DNA of 64,000 nt from Mytilisepta virgata (lineage: Eukaryota; Mollusca; Bivalvia; Mytilida; Mytilidae), in contig CM051521.1 in NCBI GenBank assembly GCA_028015205.1, positions 103,950,513-104,014,512 on the forward strand, written 5' to 3'. The translations under genes were made by a program, and so were the position numbers. Under the pieces are notes generated by a model. That model was given only the letters and a program-made list of their open reading frames with translations, made no database searches and was not told the DNA's origin. Positions 11,101-21,065 of the stretch are shown here, one piece after another; positions within the stretch are counted from its first letter, which is position 1; each line of letters opens with the position of its first letter.

Positions 11101-14100
11101 TGCTTGGATTTTTGATCCGTCGAAAAACATGTCCGCCCTTACTAAAAATAGAACATAGGGGTCAAAATGCTGTTTTTTGCTATTTTTTCCTGAATTATAG
11201 AAATAAAATGAAGATGAAAGCTACTTTCAAGGCAAACATGGTATCCCGAGTTGAATGGTGATGATGAAAGTTTCTTTTGGACGGCCATTTTCCCACCATT
11301 TTTTACACTTGCTCGGATTTCAACAATATTTGGTTTTTAAAGTAAACATGGTATCCTTAGTGAATGGTGATGATGAGAATGTTGTATAACAATGATTAAA
11401 CTTCATAATATGTGAGCTTTTAATATGCCATCACTTGGTGTCTGTCATTATCGTTGTTAACAAATTTTCAAACATCTTCTCCTCTGAAACTACTGGGGGG
11501 ATTTGGATGAAACTTAGCATGATTGTTCCTGCAATATTTCCTTTTCAAGTACAATAAAAAGCCTTAACCCACAATTTTTACATAACTTCTTTCAAACATT
11601 TTAAAAACGAAGACAACATATAGACCAAAAGATTTATACTTGTATTTGAAGATGAATTAAAGCTTGTATTTTGTATTGTGAATCATCAGATTGACCATGA
11701 CTGTATCTTATCAAGCGTAAGGAGAACTCATGCCCATTTCTTTCCAGAGGTTCTTGAAAGGCTTTTAAAGGTATTTTCAGCATTTTACGTGACTTTTAAT
11801 ACTCAGTTTAATTTACAACAAACATTAATATATTAATTTAGTTTATAGTGCATTGTTTGCCAGGTGAGCGATTCAGGCTCTTGAGAGCCTCTTGTTTGTA
11901 TGTGAGCTTTTAATGATGAGCTACAGATCAAGTTTGACTTTCACACTGATCGGAAAATGATTGTGAGAGTTATTGCCCTTGGAAATATGAATTATTATCA
12001 GAGTATTAGTTTTCTGGACCTTTTACTCACCTATTACCAAGTGATCTGATTTTTGGTTGTGAGCTTATAATGATGAGCTACAGATCGAGTTTGAGTTTCA
12101 GGCAATCTAATTAAAATCAGTTTGTCACTTGCTCCTTACTTATATGCACGCGAAATGTAAACAACCGAAAGAAAATAAGGAGCAAGTGCAGAGAACTAAT
12201 TTAAATTAGATTGGAGTTTCAGGCAGATCCGGTAATCATAGTTTTATGATTTTTAGGAATCACTCTGTCCTGTGTCCATATGTCTGCATCTGATTCACAT
12301 AGCCCAGGAGCATATGGTGTTTTTTCTCACAGGTAAAGCCAGTAGGGGATATTGTATTGCTCTGCAATATTTATATCAGGATGCTTGTTATATTTATATT
12401 GATGCTAATAAATGTTCATGTCCTTATCATAATTAATAACAATGCCTGAAAGTTTTCCGGAAGTAGCAGAATTTCCAGACTATTTTTATACTGATATATT
12501 CCTATAGAAAATATTAAATTTTTACCCAATTTCCAGAAATTGGCACCTCCTGTACTTTCACCCATGTGTTTGATACTAGTGTAAATTTGTGTTTCAGTAT
12601 AACAGTAAATGTTAAAACACAGCTTTATCAAGATAATGGCTACACCTATAAACCAGCTTTGCTTTGTGTTGAGTGGCTGCAGAATTACTTTAAATCCACT
12701 GTTGACCAACACAGACTTCCACCATTATGCAGTTCAATCTTCACAGATGGTAGTACCATTTGAAAATATCTCTAGAATTTAATTATATATATTACCTTTC
12801 TATTTCCAGTTAGATGTATAAATTCAGTCTTAAATCAGAAAATTACTATTACATTTGTACTTCATAAAATTTTGAAGTGTTGAACAGGATAACTCAAACT
12901 TCAATGTTTAATGAAGAAACACTTCAGAGAAATCCATAAACACCAACTTGTCTGCTCTATAATTGTTGTGGTGAACATTATTCACTGTAGAAGACATTTT
13001 TAGTTCACCTGGCCAAAGGCCATGTGAGCTTTTGTCATCACTTAATGAAGGGGACAATCAACCAAGATGGCCGCCACAGCCAAACTTAGTTTAACATAGG
13101 ACCCTATGGGAAATTCATTTAAAAATGTTCTTGTCTGAAACAACTAAGCCAATCGGAACTAGACTTGGCAGTAATGGTCCTTAGATGGTATGTCAACCAA
13201 GATGGCCGCCACAGCTGAACTTAGTTTTAGATGGGACCCTATGGGAAAATTCATTAAAAGATCTTCTTGTCTGAAACGACTAAGCCAATTGGAACCAAAA
13301 TTTACATAAATGGTTCATATTTGGTCTTTTTTTAGAATTGTGTCCGTTGACTGGAATGTAAAAAAAGATGGCCGCCACATCCGAACATAGTTTAACATTG
13401 GACCCTATGGGAAAATTCATTAAGGTATCCGGACCATAATAGATCATGATCGAAAACTGTATCTCTTTTTGACCGTGAATGGCTAAACCAAATAATTTAA
13501 AGCTGGAATTTTATAAACATATTTTTCTCAAGTTGAAACACACTTTTTTGCTTATATGCAGTCTGTAAAAATAAGTTAGTTATATTGGCATTTCCGAAGT
13601 TTGCCGATAATTACCGAGGTCATTTCAATTGCGTTGTATGGAACATCCGGGAACTTTTGAATAATCACGTGGTCATTTATGGTCCGGATACCTTAAAAAC
13701 ATCTTCTTGTCTGAACCTACTGAGCAAATTGGAACAAAACTCGGCAGCAATGGTCAGATGGTCCCCTTTTAGACCTGGTCTGTCAATCAACATGGTCACG
13801 AAAGCTGACTTTAGTTTAACTTGGGACCCTATAGGAAAATTTAATTTGCAGATCATCATACCTTTAAACTTGGCCATCTGAATTCAGACAAATGACAGCA
13901 ATGGTCCTCTTTCAGAATTGAGTTTGATAACCTTGAATGTCAACTAAAATGGCGACCACACTCTAAATTTATTTAACATTGTACCTATGTAAAAACCAGC
14001 CAAGATAACCACTACACTTAAATTTTCAGTCCTGCTGAAGGTGGACAAGTTAAATCCAGGTGAGCGATAAAGGCTCTTGAGAGCCTCTAGTTTTGTTTCT

Positions 14101-14612
14101 GATCAATTTTTCTGTACCTGATTAATTGAAATATGTTTCAACTAAACATAACAATTGTTATTAATTAGTTCAACTTTTGATTATAAAATTTTTAACCATG
14201 CGTACAATTGTATAACTTTCATTGTGTAATCAAATGAAAAGATTCTCATAAATAATGAATATTTCTCACTGATTGCCTTGCCTTGTGTGCCATTTTAGAT
14301 TTTGGAGTCATTTCATTCCAGATGTTATATACTTTGTAATTTGTTTTAGGATCATTTACAAGTACAGCATGGAAGGTCCTAGCAGAACAAGTTCAGTTTG
14401 GCCACACTGTATCATACAAGAAATTGGCCGGTTTATGTGGAAATGAGAAAGCATGTAGAGCAGTTGGATTTGCAATGAAAAATAATCCCATATCAATTAT
14501 TGTACCATGTCATCGTGTCATCAATCATTCGGGCAGTTTGGGAAATTATCATGGAGGGCAAAAAAATAAAGTCAAACACTGGCTACTATCACATGAACAT
14601 GCTATTCCCTGA
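5017..14612 (+). CDS. MGMT: Methylated-DNA--protein-cysteine methyltransferase (O6-alkylguanine-DNA alkyltransferase)
   Basis: Suicide DNA-repair protein that moves O6-alkyl groups from guanine to its own cysteine. Coding exons are 5017-5171, 12598-12749 and 14350-14612 (stop included); 155+152+260 coding bases give exactly 189 codons, and phases 2 and 1 match across the two introns. Residues 1-103 form the N-terminal domain (SPIGDVEIVSC, CPKGLHSV). Residues 104-189 form the DNA-binding alkyltransferase domain: VSYKKLAGLCG with the phosphate-rotating Tyr, the recognition helix ACRAVGFAM with the Arg finger, NNP, then PCHRV with acceptor Cys156, and GNYHGG. Human MGMT is 207 residues, so length is normal. 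The ATG at 5017 follows an acceptor at 5004-5005 by 11 bases, so a non-coding 5' exon is likely upstream. Introns are 7.4 and 1.6 kb and packed with transposons, but the coding sequence shows no defect. Confidence 0.93.
5219..6665 (+). mobile_element. F5-type element: hairpin end plus about 165 bp tandem units
   Basis: The left end at 5222-5250 is a hairpin (ATACCCCCAC, then a short loop, then GGGGGACTAT), followed by a pyrimidine-rich run ending 'tccgtttgtccac'. Tandem units then repeat 'cagaatgatttcat', 'gtatgtagctttgac', 'cctgtttgacgggact' and 'aaaatttatgtc' around 5335, 5505, 6175, 6345 and 6500. An F2 element interrupts the second unit. It lies in intron 1 of the MGMT-like gene. Confidence 0.6.
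5575..6074 (+). mobile_element. F2-type element nested inside the F5 element
   Basis: It starts GTTCGCCTCAACAAAGTTGAGG, a hairpin, then 'actatttgagtacccc', and ends 'gaggcgaactttgtaatc' plus 'atagatttctgg'. The same two ends, in the opposite strand, bound the copy at 17128-18182. One full core unit carries a perfect AGGTCA-CTC-TGACCT palindrome at 5892-5906. It splits an F5 unit, so it inserted later. Confidence 0.65.
6666..7149 (+). other. MGMT-like intron 1, unannotated stretch
   Basis: AT-rich sequence with no convincing exon or repeat. Confidence 0.4.
7150..7930 (+). mobile_element. E-related element, truncated copy with five core units
   Basis: It begins with the E left-end phrases 'tatcatcacttggcttccgtcgttcg' (split here, near 7190) and 'tccattaacttttcaaat'. 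About five units of roughly 120-160 bp follow, with recurring 'cttctcctctgaaac', 'gggccaaatgg' and 'gacatgggcaatt'. The right hairpin end is missing. Confidence 0.55.
7931..8670 (+). other. MGMT-like intron 1, unannotated stretch
   Basis: AT-rich with long poly-T and poly-A tracts; no repeat or exon recognised. Confidence 0.4.
8965..9389 (+). mobile_element. F3-type element with ATACCCC hairpin end
   Basis: The left end at 8967-8995 is a hairpin (ATACCCCATGCG, ACAAAGTTGC, ATAGGGTAT). Two core units share 'acagaatttcatgaaac', 'tttgtagttaataagg' and 'acatactatgtaga' at 9045 and 9208, and the element closes with 'gggggcatggggtatg'. It sits inside the F4 element, directly before the E element. 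Confidence 0.55.
9505..10330 (+). repeat. Near-identical 254 bp tandem duplication within the E element
   Basis: The segment starting 'cacgaattttatgcttc' at 9549 recurs at 9803 almost without change for about 230 bases, then a third, more diverged unit follows from about 10010. Two overlapping 96-99 residue open frames are a by-product of this duplication and not genes. Confidence 0.8.
10331..10949 (-). pseudogene. Tc1/mariner-like transposase fragment, second family
   Basis: The TA at 10330-10331 is followed by CTGAGTCCCAATG, a plausible terminal repeat. On the minus strand the C-terminal half of a transposase reads VWGGISL, NLTAQRYIDEVLRP and LDIFQQ. A small deletion removes the second catalytic Asp region, then come NANNVWTLPWPAFSPDLSPI, EHLWDQLGQA and SMPRRCRACVAANGEH. 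The N-terminal half and the other end are missing, and E-element sequence resumes at 10950. It is unlike the copy at 2.8-3.7 kb. Confidence 0.85.
12093..12223. mobile_element. Mutator-like MITE with 10 bp target duplication
   Basis: The element at 12103-12213 starts CAATCTAATTAAAATCAG and ends with the inverse (TTAAATTAGATTG). The inner arms TGCTCCTTA and TAAGGAGCA also pair. GAGTTTCAGG stands directly on both sides (12093-12102 and 12214-12223). Termini match those of the MITE at 61630-62014. It is inserted in the F4 element. Confidence 0.85.
12598..12749 (+). CDS. MGMT: MGMT-like coding exon 2
   Basis: Acceptor TTTCAG ends at 12597 and donor G|GTAGTA starts at 12750. The first base completes AG|T (Ser). 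It encodes ITVNVKTQLYQDNGY, KPALLCVEWLQNYF and up to SSIFTD, the end of the N-terminal domain. Confidence 0.9.
13001..14093 (+). mobile_element. E-family element in MGMT-like intron 2
   Basis: Left hairpin AGTTCACCTGGCC-AAA-GGCCATGTGAGCT at 13002-13030. Right end CAGGTGAGCGATAAAGG, then GGCTCTTGAGAGCC and CTCTAGTT (14058-14093). Core units of about 150-165 bp share 'caagatggccgccacagc', 'aacataggaccctatggg' and 'cttcttgtctgaaac'. A piggyBac-type MITE splits one unit. It is sense to the gene. Confidence 0.8.
13420..13696. mobile_element. piggyBac-type MITE flanked by TTAA
   Basis: The element at 13424-13692 (269 bp) starts GGTATCCGGACCATAA and ends with the exact inverse TTATGGTCCGGATACC. TTAA stands on both sides. 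Taking it and one TTAA out restores 'ttcattaaaaacatcttcttg', which matches the neighbouring E core units, so the empty site is known from within the window. No transposase is encoded. Confidence 0.9.
14350..14612 (+). CDS. MGMT: MGMT-like coding exon 3 with the active site
   Basis: Acceptor TTTTAG ends at 14349 and the stop TGA is at 14610-14612. The exon carries the whole catalytic part: TSTAWKVLAEQV, SYKKLAGLCG, ACRAVGFAM, PCHRVINHSG, GNYHGGQ and KHWLLSHE. Confidence 0.95.
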
Positions 14613-15056
14613 TGAGAAAGATAACATTGTTAATTTACAGATATATCATAACAAGCCTGATATAAACTGGCACCAATAATATTTAGAGTATATGACTAGA
14701 GTTAATGTCATGCAAATGTTTAAACAAATAATCTCATGTTATATTAAAATTTTGTCTTGCATCAAATTTTTTTTAATTTATAAATACAAATCCCTGTAAA
14801 GGATGTTTCAGAGGTAAATTGGAATCAATCTTTCTGTATTTCAAGTCCATCTACTGTGTCATTTGTTTGGAGTTCATAAAACCACACAGAAGTGACATGC
14901 AAAATTTCATGTATCATGAAATTTGCATATAACAGGTCAAAATGAGACATACGAAGTTAGTTCAAGGCAGATAATTGTATATATGTATGTAGTATCATGG
15001 GATTATATGCTGAAGGTTTAATGTTTATGTGAAAATCTATAAACTATTTTAAAGAT
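14613..15056 (+). other. Probable 3' UTR of the MGMT-like gene
   Basis: It follows the stop codon and has no repeat or coding signal. An AATAAA polyadenylation signal is found at its end. Confidence 0.5.
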
Positions 15057-15062
15057 AATAAA
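15057..15062 (+). other. MGMT: Candidate polyadenylation signal AATAAA of the MGMT-like gene
   Basis: A canonical AATAAA about 450 bases after the stop, just before a transposon begins at 15100. Other weaker signals cannot be excluded. Confidence 0.4.
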
Positions 15063-15097
15063 TGTACATCAAATTTGATGAAATATAAATGTTTAAG

Positions 15098-15889
15098 TAC
15101 AGTTGATTCTCGTTATCTCAAAATCGCTTGAGTCGAAATTTCGGTTATGTCTTTTCCTGGTCCTGACCAGCAAACAGTATAATTTATGTGTTTTAATTCC
15201 TTTTATCTCGAAATTCGATGAGTCGAAATTTTGGTCTTGTCAAAGTGATATTATGTACAAAGGAAATATAGTTAGTGCAAACATAAACTTGTTATGTTGA
15301 ATTTATTAGTCATCGGTGCAGGTGAACTAAATTTTTACACCCGTCAAACAATATGTAGGAAATCGATAACGGAAATGTCATATCATGTTAATTATGTTTT
15401 GATATAAACAATCTTTTTAAGACTAAATGTTCTATTATGTTTTTATAATTAAACAATATATTGGATTTCGTGATAAAAATAAATTTTACATCAATCAATT
15501 GAAGTTTTCTTAGAGTATGTGATCGTCCTATTTATTCACACTACAGTTGTTATAAAATTCAGATTATGTTAATAAGGCGTGACTTGCCGAAAAAGAATTT
15601 ATAAAATCAATATTGGTCAACATGAAAGTATTATCAATTTGTGATTTCAAACAAATTGTTATTAAGAAACAATAAGAATTTGAGAGAGTCATCATTAATC
15701 AAAATCATTTGATTACGCTAACAGGTAAAAACAATCAGCGAAAGCATGGAAAGGAATATAGCAGTCATTTAATGTTTATCTCCCTTGTCTAAAACTCGAG
15801 AATTTCCAGCTCCTTTTTAGTCGAACTTCGGCTATATCGACCCCAATCCCATGTTCCCTTGCACTTCGAGATAATGAGATTCAACTGTA
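15098..15889. mobile_element. pogo/Tigger-like MITE with TA duplication
   Basis: It begins CAGTTGATTCTCGTTATC and ends in the inverse (TCGAGATAATGAGATTCAACTG), with TA on each side. The inner sequence repeats 'tctcgaaattcgatgagtc' and 'agtcgaac' near both ends. It is 788 bp long with no reading frame of note. The termini resemble those of pogo-group elements (known-family inference). Confidence 0.75.
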
Positions 15890-16305
15890 CATACATTAAT
15901 ATACAAAGTTTGCAAATTGATTTGGACAAATTTGGAAAATTATTTCATCACATGTTGTGTAGGGTAACTAGTTTGTCAAATGTTGTCCTTTTACAGTGTA
16001 GAAATTTTGCACTCCTATTTAATACATGTTGAAGATGTGCACCTCCTATTTTAAAATCATTACTGGTAAAAAAAATTAGCAGGTCATATGTGTTTTAGGG
16101 TTTATAGTTGATTTGTCATTACATGTATTGAAGATGACTTTAATTTTATTATCATAAATTCAGATTTTTTTCTTAATAAAAACCTGATTACAATTGGATT
16201 ATTTCAATGTGCACATCTTTTTATTATCAAATTTGCAAACATTTTAAAAAAAAATTTTTTAGGCCACATTGAATTGATTTTTAGTTCTTTGGTTTTTTAT
16301 GGCAA
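15890..16305. other. Intergenic, AT-rich
   Basis: No gene or repeat recognised. Confidence 0.4.
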
Positions 16306-16645
16306 AATAGGTGCGAGCGAGTGGTCATGGTAATGTGCTCACCTTGAGTGGGAAAGGTCACATCATCCCTGAGCGAGTCAAACCAAAGACTTTTAAATTA
16401 GTATTTGGTACTTTTCCACTAAGCACGCTACATTTTTAAGAGCAAGAGCAAAGACCCATCTGTTTGGATAATAATGTGTCTGGTTGTGGGGACATGACAT
16501 CCTGTTGACTGTTACCTTTTGAGCTAGGATGTTAAAATTCCAGCTCAGCATGTCAGTCTAGTACAAAGCAGGGTTAATATTCATATCACATCAACATGTT
16601 CTAATCCTTATATATGCATGCCACTGCCACACTAAAAGGCAGGCA
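16306..16645 (+). mobile_element. Degenerate tRNA-derived SINE
   Basis: A tRNA-like head (GGTGCGAGCGAGTGGTCA as A-box-like, CGAGTCAAACC as B-box-like) is followed by 'aaccaaagacttttaaatt', 'ggtacttttccactaag' and 'cacgctac', a body phrase that recurs in many animal SINEs. The head is too diverged to fold as a working tRNA. Confidence 0.5.
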
Positions 16646-17127
16646 CACACTTCTCCACTTATTTTAGGAAATTAACCATCTACTTTAAAACTTATGGAAA
16701 GCCCTGCACTGGACAGGTAAACAGATTTACCCTGGTCTGTCCAGATTGGTTAAGTTTTTGCATTTAGGTCCATTTCTCAGAAACCCATTGACATACATCA
16801 TTGACATTATATCACTACAATTCCAGTATAACACTGAACAGAATTCGGTAACATTTTGGTCACTTTGACCTACATTTAAAGCATGAGTGACTCTTATAGT
16901 TTTGCCTTTTAGTTTCAAATCCTAGGAATCCATGGTGTTATATCAATGATACTTGATCACAATGATACATTATATAATTTATTTCTCCAACAACTTGGTC
17001 TTTATGACCTACATTTCAGTATGAGTGACTTGGTTAAGTTTTTGCATTCAGGACCGTTTTTCAGAAACCCATGGAAAAATATCTGATATTATACCACTTC
17101 ATTATCTTATGATTATATAGAACATCA
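16646..17127. other. Intergenic with a faint about 240 bp repeat
   Basis: Phrases such as 'ttaagtttttgcatt' and 'tgacctacattt' recur here and at 18190-18600, suggesting an old tandem or dispersed repeat. No coding signal. Confidence 0.4.
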
Positions 17128-18182
17128 ACCAGAAATCTACGATTACAAAGTTCGCCTCGTTCCCCCACTAATTTTGTTGTGTGGCTGTGTAGTTCCCCCG
17201 AGATGCTACCTTACAGGAAGTAATATGATTGTAGGTCACTTGGTATCGGAGAACTGAATTCAGAGGTAAAACTTACCCCAAGTAAATGAAGCATGATAAA
17301 TCGGTCAAGAGTGACCTAAGTTTGGTGGGAAGCTGTGTTACTCCTAGAGATTCACCCTGAAACCAAGTAATATAACTGTAGGTCTCTTGGTATCGGAGAA
17401 CTGAACTTGGACATAAAACTTAACATAAGTCAATGAAGCATGATAAGTAGGACAGATACTTAACTTTTGTGGGAGGCTGTGTTACTCCCCGAGATGCATC
17501 CTCCCACCAAGTAATATGACTGTAGGTCCCTTGGTATCGGAGAACTGACCTTGGACGTAAAACTTAACATAAGTCAATGAAGCATGATAAGTAGGTCAGA
17601 GTGACCTAATTTTGGTGAGAGGCTGTGTTAATTCCCCGAGATGCACTCTCACATCAAGTAATATGACTAGGTCCCTTGATATTGGAGAACTTAACTCGGA
17701 CGTAAAACTTAACCTAAGTCAATGCAGCATGTTAAGTACGTTAGAGTGACCTAATTTTGGTGAGAGGCTGTGTTACATACCGAGATGCATCCTCACACCA
17801 ATTTATATGACTGTAGGTCCCATGGTATCGGAGAACTGAACTCGGATGTAAAACTTAACCTAAGTCAATGAAGTGCGATAAGATGGTCAGAGTGACCTAA
17901 TTTTGTTGGGAGTCTGTGTTACTCCCTCACAGCAAGTAATTTGATTGTAGGTGACTTTGTTAAAACTTATTTTTGACATAAAACTTAAAAGCCAATCAAC
18001 CGTGTAATATGGGTCATGTGACCTTTATCTTATGTCACATGGTCAGTCTCTTTATCATGCACCTGCACACAAAATTTTACGACCCTATGTCAACTAGTTA
18101 CTGAGAACCGGCTGTGGCTGCGTACATGGACACCTGGGGTACTCCAATAGTCCCCCTCAACTTTGTTGTGGCAAACTAAAGA
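17128..18182 (-). mobile_element. F2-type element with six about 145 bp core units
   Basis: On the minus strand it runs from AGTTTGCCACAACAAAGTTGAG near 18180 to 'gaggcgaactttgtaatc' plus 'gtagatttctgg' at the other end. The core phrases 'aagtaatatgactgtagg', 'ggtatcggagaactga' and 'aagtcaatgaagcatg' recur near 17219, 17364, 17510, 17656, 17800 and 17932. One unit has a perfect AGGTCA-GAG-TGACCT palindrome at 17593-17607; others keep one or both half-sites imperfectly. Confidence 0.75.
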
Positions 18183-18602
18183 TCAGCAACTTTTGAATCA
18201 ACATGACCTACATTTTATGCTTGAATAACTGATTACCCCAGTAAATTTTTGCATTTAGGTGTATTTTTAAATAGCCTAATGTAATACATTAATGATATCT
18301 AACAGCTACAATCAACTTCTACACAGGTAGTAAAAAACAACTAAGTTTTAATCATTATAACCTACATTTTATGCTTGAGTGACTTGTTAAATTTTGCATT
18401 TAGGTGTACTAGTGAAGAGCTTGCGGTGATATATTAATGATATTTCACAAACAGTCATCGTAAAGTACATTTCAGCTTTGGAACATTTGAGTTTCTATAA
18501 CCTACATTTTATGCTTCAGTCGCTCTGCTTAAATTTTTGCATTTTAGTCAATTTCTCAAAAAGCTAATGATACGTCATTGATATTTCACAACTTTGACTT
18601 CT
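18183..18602. other. Intergenic, diverged repeat units
   Basis: The phrases 'cctacattttatgctt', 'aatttttgcattta' and 'taatgatat' recur about every 120 bp. It is probably a decayed tandem repeat related to 16.65-17.1 kb. Confidence 0.4.
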
Positions 18603-20046
18603 TTTTAGCTCACCTGGCCCGAAGGGCCAAGTGAGCTTTTCTCATCACTTGGAGTCCGTCGTCCGTCGTCGTCGTTAACATTTTACATTTTGAACTTCTT
18701 CTAGAAAACCATTGAATGGAATGAAACTAAACATGGCATGAATGTTCCTTATGAGGTGCTGACCAAGTGTTGTTACTTTGTAGCCGATCCATCATCCAAG
18801 ATGGCCGCCAGCAGGGAACTTAGTTTAACATAGGACCCTAGGGGAAATGCATACAAATGACTTCTTTTAGAGAACCACTGAATGGAATGAAACTAAATCT
18901 GGCATGAATGAACCCTTATAAGGTGCTGACCAAGTGTTGTTACTTTGTAGCCGATCCATCATCCAAGATGGCCGCCAGCGGGGAACTTAGTTTAACATAG
19001 GACCCTATGGGAAATGCATACAAATGACTTCTTTTAGAGAACCACTGAATGGAATGAAACTAAATCTGGCATGAATGTTCCTTATGAGGTGCTGACCAAG
19101 TGTTGTTACTTTGTTGCTGATCCATCATCCAAGATAGCCGCCAGCGGGGGACTAAGTTTAACATTGGACCCTATGGGAAATGCATACAAATGACTTCTTT
19201 TAGAGAACCACTGAATGGAATGTAACAAAACATAGCATGAATGTTCCTTATGAGGTGCTGACCAAGTGTTGTTACTTTTTAGCCGTTACATCATTCAAAA
19301 TGGCCACCAGTGAGGGACTTAGTTTAACATAGGACCCTAAGGGAAATACATACAAATGTCTTCTTCTATAGAACCACTGAATGGAATGAAACCAAACATG
19401 GCATGAATGTTCCTTATGAGATGCTTACCAAGTGTTGTTACTTTGGTGCCTATCCATCATCCAAGATGGCTGCCAGAGGGGGACTTAGTTTAACATAAGA
19501 CCCCATGAGAAATACATATGTTTTCTTTTAGAGAACCACTGAATGGAATGACACCAAATATGGCAGGATTGTTTCTTATGTGGTGCTGACCAAGTGTTGT
19601 TACTTTGTAGCTGATCCCTTTATGGCCATTATATATGCAATTTTTAACATTTTTTTTACAAAATTCTCCACTTGATCTGGGCTGAATAGAAATAAACTTG
19701 GCCACAATTTTCAGTAGGTTATCATGACTTGTTTGAAAAAAAGTATCGGATGACCCTGCCATCAAACCGCCTTTGCTGAAAAAAGAACATAGAAGTTAAC
19801 TGTTTAGAAGTCTGTCAGACAATTGTAAAAAAAATTCTGAATGGTCACAACTTGACCACATATTCAAAAATAATAATGATAGATGTCTTCAGTAGCTATT
19901 GTAAGACTACACTAAGATGACCTGTTTTTAATTTTAAATACTGTGTCAAATTAAACCAATCATGGTCTCAATCATTATATAATTTTACATAATTTCCAAA
20001 ATCACATTAGATACAGGTGAGCGACACAGGCTCTTGAGAGCCTCTA
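18603..20046 (+). mobile_element. E-family element, complete, about five core units
   Basis: Left end TTTTTAGCTCACCTGGCC, GAA, GGGCCAAGTGAGCT, then the GTCCGTCGTCC microsatellite. About five 166-bp monomers follow (phrases 'catccaagatggccgcc', 'aacataggaccct' and 'gcatgaatgttccttatgag'), then a unique right arm (19770-20010) also found in the two big arrays, and the end ACAGGTGAGCGACACAGG, GGCTCTTGAGAGCC, CTCTAG. It is the best single reference copy for the family. Confidence 0.85.
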
Positions 20047-21065
20047 GTTCACCTGACCCAAAGGGTCATGTGAGCTATTGCCATCACTTTTCTTCCGTCC
20101 ATCAACATTTCACATTTTGAAGTTCTAGAGAACCACTTAATGGATTGAAACCAAACATGGCATGAATGTTCCTTATAAGGTGTTGACCAAGTGTTGTTAA
20201 TTTGTTGCCAATCCGTCATCCAAGATGGCCGTCAGAGGGGAACTTAATTTAACATATAACCCTATGGGAAATACATGAAAATCTTCTTCTAGAGAACTTC
20301 TGAATGGATTAAAACCAAACATAGCATGAATGTTCCTTATGAGGTGCTGAGGAAGAGTTGTTACTTTTTGGCCGATCCATCATCAAATATGGCCACCAGG
20401 GAGGAACTTAGTTTAACAAAGGACCCTATGGGAAGTACATACAACAATCTTCTTCTAGAGAACTGCTGAACGCATTAAAACCGAACATGGCATGAATTTT
20501 TCTATGAGGTGCTGACCAAGTGTTGTTACTTTGTTGCTGATCAGTTATCCAAGATGGCTGCCAGCGGGGAACTTAGTTTTATAAAGGACCTTACGGAAAT
20601 GCATACAAAATCTACTTCTACACGAACCACTGAATGGTTAAAACCAAACATGGCATGAATGTTTCTTATGAGGTGTCAACCAAGAGTTGTTACTTTGATG
20701 CCGATCTGTCATCTAAGATGGCTGCCAGCGGGGGACTTTAACATAGAACCCTATGGGAAATACATACAAAATCTTCTTCTAGAGAACCACTGAATAGATT
20801 GAAACCAAACATAGCATGAATGTTCCTTATGATGTTCTGGCCAAGAGTTGTTATTTTGGTGCCAATCTGTCTTCCATGATGGCCATCAGCGGAAGACTTG
20901 TTTAATATAGGACCCTATGGGAATTGCATACAATTGGCTTCTTGCAAATTACTGAATAGATTGAAACCAAACATGGCATGGATGTTAATCTCAAGGTCCT
21001 TTAGCGATGAACAAATGGAAATATCAGGTGAGCAATACAAGCACCTGGTAGCCTTTGGTTCACTA
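20046..21065 (+). mobile_element. E-family element directly abutting the previous one
   Basis: It begins AGTTCACCTGACCC-AAAG-GGTCATGTGAGCT at the end of the previous copy, with five diverged core units, and ends at 'caggtgagcaatacaagc', 'acctggtagcctttgg' where the right hairpin has decayed. The two elements share their junction bases. Confidence 0.7.

Larger units (their letters stand above)
9391..11898 (+). mobile_element. E-family element with both ends and a long-period core
   Basis: Left end AGCTCACCTGGCC, loop, GGCCATGTGAGCT then 'catcacttggcgtccgtcg' (9396-9450). Right end CAGGTGAGCGATTCAGG then the palindrome GGCTCTTGAGAGCC and CTCTTG (11862-11894). The core units here are about 250-330 bp and share 'cttctcctctgaaac', 'ttccttagggtatcctgc' and 'gaacataggggtcaaa'. 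A dead Tc1 fragment interrupts it at 10331-10949. It is sense to the MGMT-like gene. Confidence 0.75.
8674..12260 (+). mobile_element. F4-type element, host of several later insertions
   Basis: The left hairpin is AGTCCCCTTCC, loop, GAAGGGGACTA at 8675-8714, followed by 'gtccatccgtcagtc'. The core phrase 'tgtgagcttataatgatgagctac' (positions 8811, 11901 and 12058) and 'gagagttattgccctt' recur. The unit begun at 8945 stops at 'tgatcttat' and resumes at 11898 with 'tttgtatgtgagc', so 8965-11898 is inserted DNA. The right limit is approximate. Confidence 0.5.
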
